Both the position numbers and the translations under genes were made by a program. This document shows, piece after piece, positions 50,801 through 62,448 of a DNA stretch of 64,000 nucleotides. Position 1 is the stretch's first letter. Every line of letters begins with the position of its first letter. Origin of the DNA: Cinclus cinclus (lineage: Eukaryota; Chordata; Aves; Passeriformes; Cinclidae); the NCBI RefSeq assembly GCF_963662255.1, contig NC_085046.1, forward strand, positions 130,369,332 to 130,433,331, written 5' to 3'. The notes below the pieces were generated by a model, which worked only from the letters and a program-made list of their open reading frames with translations, made no database searches and was not told where the DNA came from.

Positions 50801-53800
50801 TGCACATAATGTAATTACAGTTCATCCATAAAAGAAGAGTAGAAGTGGAAGTACCCTTGAGTTTTATGTGACATATTAAGTTTTAGTTGGAAGAGACACT
50901 TTGGTAAGCCTGCATCTGTATATCTGTATGAAGTACTCATAATTTAAATTTGTAGATAAGTTTGGCTTTGACACTTAATGGTGTAAAGATTTATAAGGAC
51001 TTAAATGATAGTACTGTGACTAGGGTTTTTATTTTGTCATCTAGGATTTTTATGAAAATTGTAATATTATACATACAATTGATAACTTTAAAATACCCTG
51101 TATTGTGATTTGGCATGAACCTTTGGCTTCATAATATAATTACTCTTTTTTCTTAATCTACATTGTTACTAATTTTGTTTTTCCAAAGAGCTGCTGGACC
51201 CCACAGTTTGTCTATCTCCAGTATTGCTTCTTTTTTCTTTTTTCTTTTTTTTTTAGCCACCACATTGAAATTGTAACTCTTTAATTGTATTTTAAATTAA
51301 TTTTTATTTATTTTTTCAACTTAAAATATACTTTTTATTCTAATGCTTGTTGGAGTAGGAGATAGTTTAAAAAAACATATATATACCTGTGGATAAAAAA
51401 CTGCTTTTCGTCATCTGGTACAAGTATTTATGTGAGTGTGCCTGTGTGATTCCACAGAGGAAGCAGGATTAGGATGAAATTCAAACTTGCACATGGTGTT
51501 TCCAGACACACAGTAAGTCACAATGTAGGGAGCACAGTCAGTATATTTAAAAACATGGATATTTAGAAATTCTTGTGTGGGTATGTTGAGACTCTTATCA
51601 GTAAGATGCACTGCCTCAATTATGTCCTGCAGTAAGTTTATAGAAAGAATTATAAAGCCAGGGATTTGCCTTCTGGCTAATGAAATTATCTGTTGCTCTT
51701 CAGGACTGCAGATAAAAAGTATCAGTTAAGAAAAGCTCTCTTTTAGTTTGACATGAATGCAGTTGCACTTACATGGATTCATAGTATTTTGAATAATACA
51801 TCTTAGGTTAATTTTTGAAGGTGCTACAACTATCCACCACTGTCACCAGTATATACCTTAGAAAATAAGTGTTAGTGAAACTTGAATGAGTGGATGCCTT
51901 AATGGTATGTTATTTGTGATTACTTTTGTCAAACTTAAATGTATGAAACAGATCTCACAAAGTAAACTAGTAGATAAAATAATGAAGAATTAATGATCTA
52001 AGAAAATATTTCTGTGAGTTTAATTTCTTTTTTAACTTTTTATTTCTTGGCTGATGTTATGTAGTAGTTTTGTTACAGATGTTCATGTTTTGATTTGAAA
52101 TAAGATACACTATTTTCTTCTTCCTCAGTAAATGCTCCCTGAGCTTTTCTTCTTGGCATTAATTGAGATTAGAAGATATTTCCAAGTTTTTTTTGCTTTC
52201 CTACATACATGTTTTTTCCCCCAAGTTGTTTTCAATCTTATTTCTCCATCCTGTTGTCCAGTGTTTTAATTTCTTCCTGTTGCACGTGGCTGGAGTGGCA
52301 GTTGAGCACAAACAGTAACAGTCCTGTTTCCCTAGCTCTGTTCAGAATGTTTATATTTTGTTCCCTTGGGCACTCAACTTCATTTCTTTCTGACACTCAC
52401 TTTCCTACCTTGTCTTAAAACTCTCCTTAGTCTTTCATTGCAACTTTGACCAAGAATATTTTTAATTCAAAATTATTTGCACAGATTTGGAAGATTTTTT
52501 TTTATTTTAATGTTAAAAGTCTTCCCTTTAGTTACTATTAAGAAATGTCTATTTGAACTCTGAACATTCAAATTTGTATAAGGAAGTGACGTGAGCATGG
52601 TGTTCACTGGAAAGAATAACAAATGTTGAATCCTGGTATAGAGTGCATGCTGGCTGAGAGGAGGCACACTGTATTTTAAATTAAGCAATGTGATAAAAAA
52701 ATACATGTTATGTTATAATATAGACATCTTTTGTAAAACTTTGCAGCATTTACAGACTAGTGCTGACAGCTGCACTTGACTTAATATATAGTGTTCTGGT
52801 GGTTTGATGTGATAGACTGCTGGCTGTTTTAGAAGATAAATTACTGTTTATTTAGGTTTAAGTTAATGTTTCGAAAGCTTTCTTACTTAAAAAGCAGAGC
52901 ATTATAAATAGCAATAAGTTCTCTGAAATGCTCTACACATTACAGACTGACAATTGCAAAAGAAAAGACTGATTATAAGTAGAAAACCTGTAACTACAGG
53001 TTTTGAGAAAGTTGCTCTTATGTGTACTTTTTAACATTGATTAACTAGAAAGTTTTTGCAGCTGTCCAGCCAGCTTTGTAGGTTAGTCCAATAGTTTGAA
53101 ATAATGTTATTTAAAGAAGATCTAATTGACAAATTACATTTGGTGAAAATTTCTTCTTCTCCATCATCGTGTCTGAAGTTCAGCTTAAAAAGAAAGAGTA
53201 AAAATAAAGTACAAATTTGCAAGTGAGTTTTTAGAAATACAGCAAAGCTATTAATGGGTATGTTGTGGGTTCTTGGATAGTAACTGAAGAAGAAAGGACT
53301 TCTAGGATAAAATCTCTGACCCAAATACTTTTCAGTTGCATTGGGTGTTAAGATTGAAATCTTAAGGAAACCAGATGTGCATGGCTTTGTTATTCAGTCT
53401 TCTCTGCTTCTTCTTTTGCACTGCCCCATGAAATTTTGAACCTACTAACTAGTTTCAAACAATTTTGATGGAGAATTAGTCACTGTAAGCATAACCTGAA
53501 CACTTATGAAAATCAATAGCAGCTGGAGGGACCTTAGTGGGTATACTCTTCCTCCTGGCACTGGCATGTATAATTCATTGCCATTTCATTACCTCTTTGC
53601 TCTCTTTCCATCCCCATCATCCACCAAAAGCTAAGCCCTATCCAAATGATGCTCATCACTGAAAATGGCTTGATTAGTTAGCAAGCTCTCCAGGCAAACC
53701 TTTGTGCCTCAGGCCTTTCACTGTTATATATCAGCAGTTTATTGTGCTGATGGAAATTTGAGATCTGAGGATTACTCAGTTTTCTGGGACCCTGCTGTAG

Positions 53801-56800
53801 GTCTGCTGTTCAGTAGGGTTTGGGATTAGGAGAAAATTTGGTCTGGACAGTATTCTACCTTCCTCTGGAGGAAGTGGGTGGCAAGGTTATGTTGTAATAA
53901 AAATTATTACTACATCCTTGGCAGGTGCTTGGTGGAGAGAATTCTCGCACATGGGATCTGGCTTTCTAATAAAATCCACTAGGAAATGTGTTAGGGGAAA
54001 GTACTCTCTAAAGAACGTGTGAAATGGAGCTGAACTACAACCCACCAGAGCCGTGCAGGGAAACAAATACTGTCAATCATCTACCACCACAAGGGAAATG
54101 ATATCTTGATGAAGTCTGGGGCCAGTGGAAATAGTGCTGGAGACCAGTGCTAGCCCTCTGGCAGGTGGAAGAGAGTATGAGTGACCTGAATGGATCAAAC
54201 CTTTGCTAATGGTTCCCAGGTGTTATTTAATGAATCAGTGATGTGACTGAGCATGCTTACAGTGATATTTTGATGTCATGGTGAGCACTAGAGGAACAGA
54301 TTTGATAAATGCTAGAGAAGTGCTTCTCAGCCATTCCAAATGTTTCAAGGTACCTGCAATAAGGATGAGAGTGCGTCCAGTATTTGGTATAGTGTCTTCC
54401 AAAGTAGCACACACAAAAAATATAAGCAGGTATGTAAGAAAAATGTGTGTTATAGCGCTGACCAGTTCAGTAGCTGGACCTGGAAGAGGGTGAGATGCTC
54501 CTGTAACAGGCCCCAAATTGTGTGTTGACGGTGGAACAGTCAGACTGGTCTGGAGTTTTCATGTATGGAGATAAATTGTTAAAGCTTGAAATAGATATCC
54601 TATTTTTTTCTGACTTAATTTTCAAGAGATTTTTGAAATAGGTATCTGTTCTTTTATCACTCTTAATTTTATTATATTTACTTGTTTCTGAACACAAGTT
54701 GGAAAAGAGAACAGAAATGCAGGCCACTTTTCTTAGGTTTCAGTCTGTTCTCCTGAGTGTATTTTCTGTCACTCTTTTCTTTCAGTCCTTTAGGGTTAAA
54801 CTGTTTCATTCACTCCTCTTTCTCATTTTCATTCGCAGTGAAAAATATGGCCCAGAATGGACCATTTCAGCCCACATTACCAGTTGTGCTGAAGGAGCAC
54901 ACCTTTCTGCTGTGTCTTTCCTCTTGACTTTTCCTTATAGTCAACCTGGTGTGGGAGTTACTGAGTTAAAATTCTATGCACTGTGACTTCTATGGAACAA
55001 ACATTTCAGAATTGACTTTTAAAATCCCTTTTATCTTTGCTCCTACAGTGATGCTAAATCTTGAGTATAGCTGCCACTTGCTACTGTAATATTTCTTTTT
55101 TTTTTGGGTCAGTTTTAGGGGTTTTTTTTGTAGCTTTGAGAGTTCTAGGCATGGGTTAGACTTCACTTTGTTTGATATTAAACACAGAATAATATTACAG
55201 AATTATCACACTCCACCTGTGTTCCCCCAAGCAAAGCACTGCACAAACTTTCTGTAGCACGAGAGAATGAAATCTTGAAAAAGCTTATCCCAGGAGAAAT
55301 TGCAGAAAAGTAATTTTGAGATGTTTATTTCTATTAAAAAGCACTTACATCATGGTAGGTGGCCTCATGATTTTTTAAAACGACAGTAAATATATCAGAA
55401 ACTTTACTAGATGATCAGTTAACAGTTTGTAATATAACTTTCTTTACACAATAGAAAGAAGATATTTATACAACTCCCCTCAGAAAGAACTTGCAAAGTC
55501 ATTTTGTTTGTTACTCTGTCTTGAGTGTTGAGAAATTGGGGTATATTTCTGAGAAGCACTTAGTGAGAACAGCATGTTCTATTTATCTTTTTTATATGAC
55601 CTTATCACCATAGGCTTTGAGACACTTGACAGCTCGTTTTCTTATAAACAAAGGAATGTTTCTTTCAAATACTCTGGGTAACCAGCCAATTAAAATAGTA
55701 GCAGCATCACAGGGAGATGTTATCCAGAAATCAATAGGAAGATGGCAAATCTTTTGTGGTATCAGTGCAACAGATTCCTTGCAAAGCTTCATGGCTTACC
55801 TTTGGGGCTGCTGTGGCAGCTTTTTAGGCTGTCTACAGCATTTGTGTGGATTTTTATCTTGTACCTCTGTTTTGCAGCACATTGTGCCATGCTAACATAG
55901 AATTAACACAAGGCTTATGGGTTTATATCCACTGGGAGGTGGATGTAATGCCCTCATCTAATGCAGGTATCTTATATGTGCCTTGTTGGTCATCACTGCT
56001 GGTTGTTTCTGTTAATTTAACAGCTGCCAAGATCATATGCAGCAAGAAGCAAATAGAGGCTGACACCTTGTTTAAATTGATTCTTGATTGCTCCAGTTTG
56101 TTCTGTTTAACCAGACTTAAACCTTATTTATTTGCCCCACTCCCTGCATCTCTGCCTCAAATTCCTTGGTATTTCTTCTTCGTAGTCTGGGACATAATAT
56201 TAAGAGTTTATTTTTGACTTGTTTCTACATGAAATAGTAGTGAAAAAAACTTGGGTAGAAAAAAAAAATTTCCAGCATGTTCTTGTTCTGTTCTTGTCTC
56301 TGAGTACTCACTCTGTGGTATGTGATTTGAAAAGATTTAAAATTGAGTTCTGTTACAGTGAAGAATAAAAGGCAGTCTCAAATAGTATTTTAAAAGTACT
56401 AGAAGTATATATATAGAATCTTTAATTTCTATATGTTATACAGAATTCCTTAATTATTCTGTAAAATTGGAACACAGCCTGATTTGGCTGAATTGTCTTC
56501 GTATTTTACACTGTCATATTTTTAAAATATGCCTCTATTTACATAATTTTTAAGTAAATGCGCATTAGACTGTTAAATCACGCCTTGCAAAAGATGTACA
56601 GATGTCATATGTGGGTCACTGAATTTTCTCTGTTACACTTCTAGTTTGCTGTTCATTAAAAACATGATAAAATTTATTTTCTTTAATTTTTTCTAAGCAG
56701 TGCTTAGTCTGTGTTAGCCAGCTAGAAGTGTTGTTGTGAGAAGTGTAATATGAATCTGTTTATGTGTAATGCATATTAACAATTGCATAGCAGTAGAAGA

Positions 56801-56949
56801 GAACCAGATATCCTTTTGAAAGCAAGATCTTGATCATGTTTTATCGTTTTAGTGAAACTTGTGGATTTTAAAGATAATATTTTAAAAAAATTGTATTACT
56901 TTTTGTTTCATTTTTGCATGCGGAGTAATCACAGTGCAATTTCGAATGG

Positions 56950-58055
56950 TTTCTGGTGGTGGTCTAGTCCAAAACAAGTCCAATTAGAATGGGCTGCTGC
57001 AGGGGCTTGGCCAGCGAAGTGCTGAATAACTCCAAGGACTGAGACTCTACCACTTCTAGGCAGCCAGTTCAATACTTGATCACCCTCCAAATGATGAAAA
57101 AGAGCTTGCCCTGCTTGGAATTGCATGGTTCAGATTTGTACCATGAAAAGATGAGTGTCAACAGACACAGTCTGGCTCCCACTCCTCTGTACCCTCCCAG
57201 TATGTGGCTGTAGGCAGCAGTAGGATCATCCTTCTCTAGGCTGGACAGTCCTAATTTATCTCGATCTCCCCTGAGAAGAGAGCACAGGAGCTTCTGTACC
57301 CTACCCACTATGGTGGTCCCCTATAGATCTGCTTCTGGAGTGTCTTGGAGAGCCCTTGGCAGGGTGCAGTTTCCATAGTGTCTCACAGGGAACCAAGGGA
57401 GGAGAATAATTATGTCCCTGGCTCCACCCTTGCTAATAGAGCCCAGCACACAGTTGGCCTTTGCAGCAAGGATATGCTGCTGGCTCATGGGCAGCTTGCT
57501 GCCCCCTGGGACCCTTGGATTGGTTTCTGAAAAGCTGTTCTCGAGCAGTTTGGCTTTTAGTCTGCAGTTCCAGAGTATCTTTATCCTGGGTGCTGCAGTA
57601 CTCAGCAATTTCATCTGGACTTCACTGGGCTCCTGACCGCCTGTTTCTTCACCTGCTCAAGGACTCTATCAGTAGCAGCCCTGCTCACCAGTGCATCAGC
57701 TCCTCTCCCTGGGCTGGTACTATTGACAGTTTTAATGAGAGTGCACTCCATCCCATCTTCAGATCTTTAGTATGCCAGTTAAACACCATGGACTTGGTGC
57801 TGATCCCTGAAGGATGTCAAAAGTAACCAGTCATCAGCTGGACTTTGTACCCTGATCACAACCCTTTGAGCTCAGTGGTCCAGACACTTTTTCACTGCAC
57901 TCCTGCCATCCAGTTGATATCAGTCTGTGAATGAGGAGAATACCCATGTGAGGAGAGTGTGTCAAAGGCCTTGCTAAAGTGAACGCATCCTGAATGTTCC
58001 TGCTAGTCTTGCCACAGGCAGCCAACTGCTCAGCCATATGAGCACTCTCCACTAG
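56950..58055 (-). mobile_element. CR1 LINE fragment, about 1.1 kb, antisense
   Basis: Reading the - strand, the element runs from the reverse transcriptase region ('AAGGCCTTTGACACACTCTC', matching the CR1 'KAFDT' segment, at about 57,950-57,975) through the rest of ORF2 to the 3' UTR ('AACTGGCTGCCTAGAAGTGG' and 'GGCCAAGCCCCTGCAGCAGC'). On the + strand, landmarks include 'CTTCTCTAGGCTGGACAGTC' and 'ATGCTGCTGGCTCATGGGCA'. The frame is broken by many indels and the 3' tail is diverged. It is the longest CR1 in the window and covers the most reverse transcriptase sequence. Overlapping open frames on the + strand here are antisense noise. Confidence 0.85.
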
Positions 58056-61000
58056 TGGGAACTAAGTTCCATTCTTGCATTTCTTGCATCTTGCCATTTA
58101 AAATAGATTTTACAGAAATATGAATAGATATCTTTTAACAACTTGTGAGGGGTATTAAGATTATTGTTTTAGAAAATATAAAGGATGAGGAAAAGCAGAT
58201 TTTGTAGAGGAAGAGGAAAAAACAGGAATGGAGAACTCTGCAAGATTGTGTAGTAGGTAATTTGAAACAATTTGGGTTTTAAAATTTTAATTCATAATAT
58301 TAATTGGTTTTAAACAGGTGGTTTTTTGTTTCTATAGAACCCAGTTGCCTTTGTTTAACTTGGTTTTATGAAAGCAGAGGGACAGTATTTGCATAAATAG
58401 CCAAGTGATCTCCAAGAGAATATTATTTTCCCACAAAGCGTGCTTATGAGGCATTTTGGAGATCTTGTATGTTGAATAGGATTTGTGTGTTTTAAAAACA
58501 GACTGTAGTTTTTAAGAAGAAAGCGGTTTTGAATTTGGAAAGCATAATAAAGGCAAGAATAATGAACAAAGATTATATACTCCACTTATTAGGGAAGATC
58601 AAAATAAACCTTTGTCTGTTATGTGTTCAGGTATTGTCAATTGTAATTTGCACTAAAAGTAATAATGGTTTTATATTGCAGTAGAAAATTGAGGAACTTG
58701 AAGCCTAGGGTTCTTTAGCATGTTACTTATGACTTGCCTAATTCTAGAACTAACCATAGTGCTTCATAAAAACATTTCAGCTGGCTACTGGATCTGACAC
58801 GTGTCAAAAGTGGAAAAGGAGCCTGGTTGTGCAACATTGTATTTGCTGTATTTGCACAACAGCACCCCAAAACAGGACCTCTTGTTCAAATTTAAGTTTT
58901 CTAGGCTAGTGGGAAAAGATACTTCTGTAAATGAGTTATATTATTTAAAAATCAACTCTCTAGATATATCAGGATTATTTTTAGTTTTCCACTGCTGTGG
59001 CTATTGTTTGGAATCATGATCATTAATGATAAAATGAATGGACATTTATCAAATCTCATACCATAACTATAGTCATTAGCACTTGGAGAATGTAACTCTC
59101 TTCCCACCACCATTACAATTTTGACTTCAACTTTTAAATGTTTGTCATCTGGTGTGAGGTGGATTTATGGGAGTGCAGTAATTTTAGTGCTTTTTGGCTG
59201 GGTGTTTCTGATGACATCACTGTGATCTAGACACAGTGTGTGACTCTAGTTGGTTCCAGTTTTAAATAGTTTCATAATTATGCTAGTTTTGGCAGTTTCC
59301 TTGGAAATTTCCCCATCTCTTTAATGAACATGTTTTACTTCTGGGCTTATGAGACAGCCACATGTTTGAGAAATTAATAGTGTGCTCTTAAAGTTAACAT
59401 TGAGCAGAAGTGTGCATATACAGAAACCTTCTGGATATATGTGTACTTAGGAGTGTAGGTGTTTTTTAAGTTCATGGCCACTCTTATCATCTCCCAGTAA
59501 TTGAAGATTATGTTTGGCTTATAAAATATCAGTAACTGTTGTGAGAAATTGTGTGTATGTTCATGCTCAAAAAACCCAAACCCAACCCCTGCAGCTCCCA
59601 AAAATATTTTCGATAATTGTGTGTTGTAAGGAAATTAATGGCTGTTATCACAGATTAAATAAAAACAAATCCCATTCTTTTTTGAAATGTCAGTAAGGTT
59701 GAATTCTTCTTAAGTGTAGGTGTACTCTGCTACTTGCTGTGGATTAAGTCACACAGGTATATTTCTGAGATAAATTTGTTTTGTGTTTTGGTACCATTTT
59801 GGAACATTTTTGCTTGTGTTTAGATCCAGCTTTCTGTAAATGATTTACAACCATTTCCCATCGCAACAAACTTGTAGCTCAGGGAAATTTAAAAAGCTTA
59901 CTGTATATAGTATTTTTATAGGTTGAGATTTGAGACTTTGTTTCAAAATTAAGGATTCTCCTCCACTTTGCTTTAACAAACCAATACCCCCTTAAAAGCC
60001 AAAGTGCTAGTGTTTGTTCCTAGCTTTCTGAAAGTGGTAAAAGCTTAAACCACACTTACTTAACCTTTGCTCATAGTACTCAAAAATATTGCATAGATTT
60101 TGTGAAGTTTATAGAACATATATTGAACATAATTGTAGCAGTATGTAAATAGAAAAGTTAGACTTGAATGTAGTCAGGCTTGATAGAGTTAACACTTCAA
60201 AAAAAGAACTTGCCCATTCCCTTCTCCCCCTTCTCTTTATTTTGTAGCTGACATAAATATTAAAAGTCAATTGTAATGTGATCCTATCAGACTAAGTCAT
60301 TAAATAGTTGCAGCACAGCATTCTGTGCAGTCCATGGGTGTGCTTGGGGAAGAAGGAAATGTGGTAATTGAGCTTCGGCTTTTATGCAAGTTCAAAACAT
60401 AAATAGTTGTGTAATGACTTACCTGAAAAAGTATTTCTGTGCTACATGTGAACTAGTTTCCAAGAAGAAGTATAGCTAAAAGTTATTTCAAAAATTTTAT
60501 ATTACGAGTGTATGATCTAAGTTTTCTCAGTAAACTGGAGAGGAAGGAGAGCTGAGCTCTGCTGATTACAAAATACAAGTTGGTAAAGAGGCTTCCATCA
60601 TGCTGGCCTTAATGAAAGCTTGAAGCTCTTGCTTTATCTCTGTCAGGTGTGTCATAAAGAGAGAGGTGGTTTTCTAATGAAATTGCTCCATAGTTCAAAG
60701 CTCAGAGAGTCTTCAGGAGACTTGGATTCCTCAGTGAAGAGTGTCAGAAGTTTTTCAGAGATGAGAAAACAAATACCCTCTAAACGGAGTGGATTCTGAA
60801 CACCCATTACAGGGTTTCTATGCACTGCAATGTGACTTCCCTGTATGACTGAAGTGGCCAAATAACCATAAATTAAAAAACATTCAACAGCTTGCTTTTC
60901 AATACTATATTAGTAACTGGAAAATCTCAAATTCTTTATGATAGCTCATCCTTCTTTTAGAAGCTATCATCTAGTTTTCTAATATATGAATATATCTGCC

Positions 61001-62324
61001 TTATGCAATTGCCCCAAATGAGTCAAAGCTTATATCTTAATCTTATTTTTCTCCAACTAAGATTGTATTGTTCTTCTTTTTTCCCTTAGTGAAATGGTAT
61101 TTTCATTTTATCATAGAATTTCCCTGTTTTGTTGTTCTAAGAACAAAGTGGAAGGAAAAAAAATTCTTCACTTCCTTTTGAAGTTGTAGACTTGCATTTG
61201 AAAGGTATCGTTGTATGTATTATTTTTTTTTAAATGGCAGAAAGATCCACATCAAAAAGCAAATAATTGTGGAGATTCCCTTTTGTAATTTCTCTGAGAA
61301 TATTAGAAATACCAGGCAGCACGTGGGGAAACACATGATCTGTCCTGTACAAAAACCCAGCACAGTTTAAGCTGCTTGGTTTTGGTGTTAGGAGGACTTA
61401 AGAATATTATAATTCATACTGTTATGTGACATTTGTTCCACAAGGCTTCTTTTTGTGAACAAATTGTGTGATACGACCAGTGGCATGACCCAGAAAGCAT
61501 TTTTCACTTTTTCTGTAAGAGACTATGTCTATCAAAGTAATTTGGCTTAGGTCAAAACCTGTGTTGGCATCTTCCTTGACCTGTTCTTTTAATACATTTA
61601 CAAGAATATTTGCGTTACTTCTCTTGGCTTTCTTACAATTAAGCCTTGTAGTTAAACTGTCATTCTGGAGTGTAATGGGAATACTGTTGGTGTATTTAAA
61701 ATCCTAGATTCAGCTAATTAAGGATTTCTTGTGTCTGCATATCTCATCTTGAAAGGCTTAGATCACATTCTGGAATTACGAGCCATGTTTCTGCTTCTGA
61801 ATTCCTTGTGTTGAATGAACTCTATAGAAGCTCAAGAGGAGCAGGTGCCCTCAGTTCATTTATCTTTTCTGCGGTAATGTTTTACTGTTATAGAAGTCTG
61901 CAAAAATATTTTGCTTTATGAATCAGCTTCAATTAGCAGTATTAGGAAGGATGTGAGACTGACGTCTTGGAACTATCTGAGGTGGTTTCATGAGTAGGCA
62001 TTTAAGATCGTACAGTTAGGTAGTTTCTCATACTTGTTTTGGTAATCTGCAGGGCTCTGTCTCTGAAGGAATGTTTCAGCAGAAATGGAGCTAGAAGAAA
62101 TATGTTCAGTTGAAATAAACATTTAAATGACAGGTTTCTTTTTTAAACTAGAGTTAATGAAAGTATTAATTTTTTGTTTCCTCCAGCTATTTTTGTGTCA
62201 ATGTCTGTAGTACAGGATTGAATTGATGGAAAAACAGTAACAGAAATTACAGAACCTTAACTAAATTTTCCCCACATTTATTTTCTTTCTGTTTGGTTGA
62301 CTTCATTGCTTTCTTTTCCTCTAG

Positions 62325-62448
62325 CAGGAAGACCACGAAAGTTGTGGTTCCAGTTCAACAAACCGCAGTACCACAGAAAGCATGAAATCAGCAGTAAAAT
62401 CACGACGAGTTCAGCAGTCAGCTTCTCCTGACCCTGATTTACCTCCAG
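62325..62448 (+). CDS. VPS13B: VPS13B coding exon 3 (transcript exon 4), residues from 98
   Basis: The acceptor is a tandem site, CCTCTAG|CAG|GAAGAC. With the proximal AG the exon starts at 62,325 and adds one Gln; with the distal AG it starts at 62,328. Both keep phase 0. The exon encodes EDHESCGSSSTNRS at its start, then a Lys/Arg-rich stretch (KSRRVQQ), and ends PDPDLPP plus the first base of a Gly codon before GTAAAC, giving phase 1. The Ser/Thr-rich, basic and acidic composition indicates a flexible loop between the first chorein beta-strands and the next helix. It is the least conserved part of the N-terminus against my memory of the human protein. The next exon, expected to continue with the chorein helix, lies beyond the window. 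Confidence 0.95.

Larger units (their letters stand above)
26090..62327 (+). other. VPS13B: VPS13B intron 3 (about 36.2 kb)
   Basis: This very long phase-0 intron runs from GTAAGA to CCTCTAG or CTAGCAG. It holds a (TG)n(TA)n microsatellite (28.2 kb), a CR1 tail (31.8 kb), two solo LTRs (33.1-34.1 and 44.0-44.6 kb), a 20-bp tandem repeat (36.3 kb), an ancient inverted repeat (39.1 kb), an unexplained stop-poor block (40.5-41.2 kb) and a large antisense CR1 (57.0-58.1 kb). I recognise no nested gene, no coding exon of VPS13B and no small RNA. Stretches between the listed elements look like ordinary AT-rich intron, although unrecognised old repeats are likely. Confidence 0.9.

Noticed and set aside
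55592..56217. Overlapping frames of 66, 92 and 123 codons
   Set aside because: They occupy different frames and strands over the same bases, match no protein I know and have no supporting splice or polyadenylation signals.
57321..57826. Open frames of up to 121 codons on both strands
   Set aside because: They lie within the antisense CR1 at 56,950-58,055. The + strand frames are antisense and the - strand frames are broken reverse transcriptase sequence.
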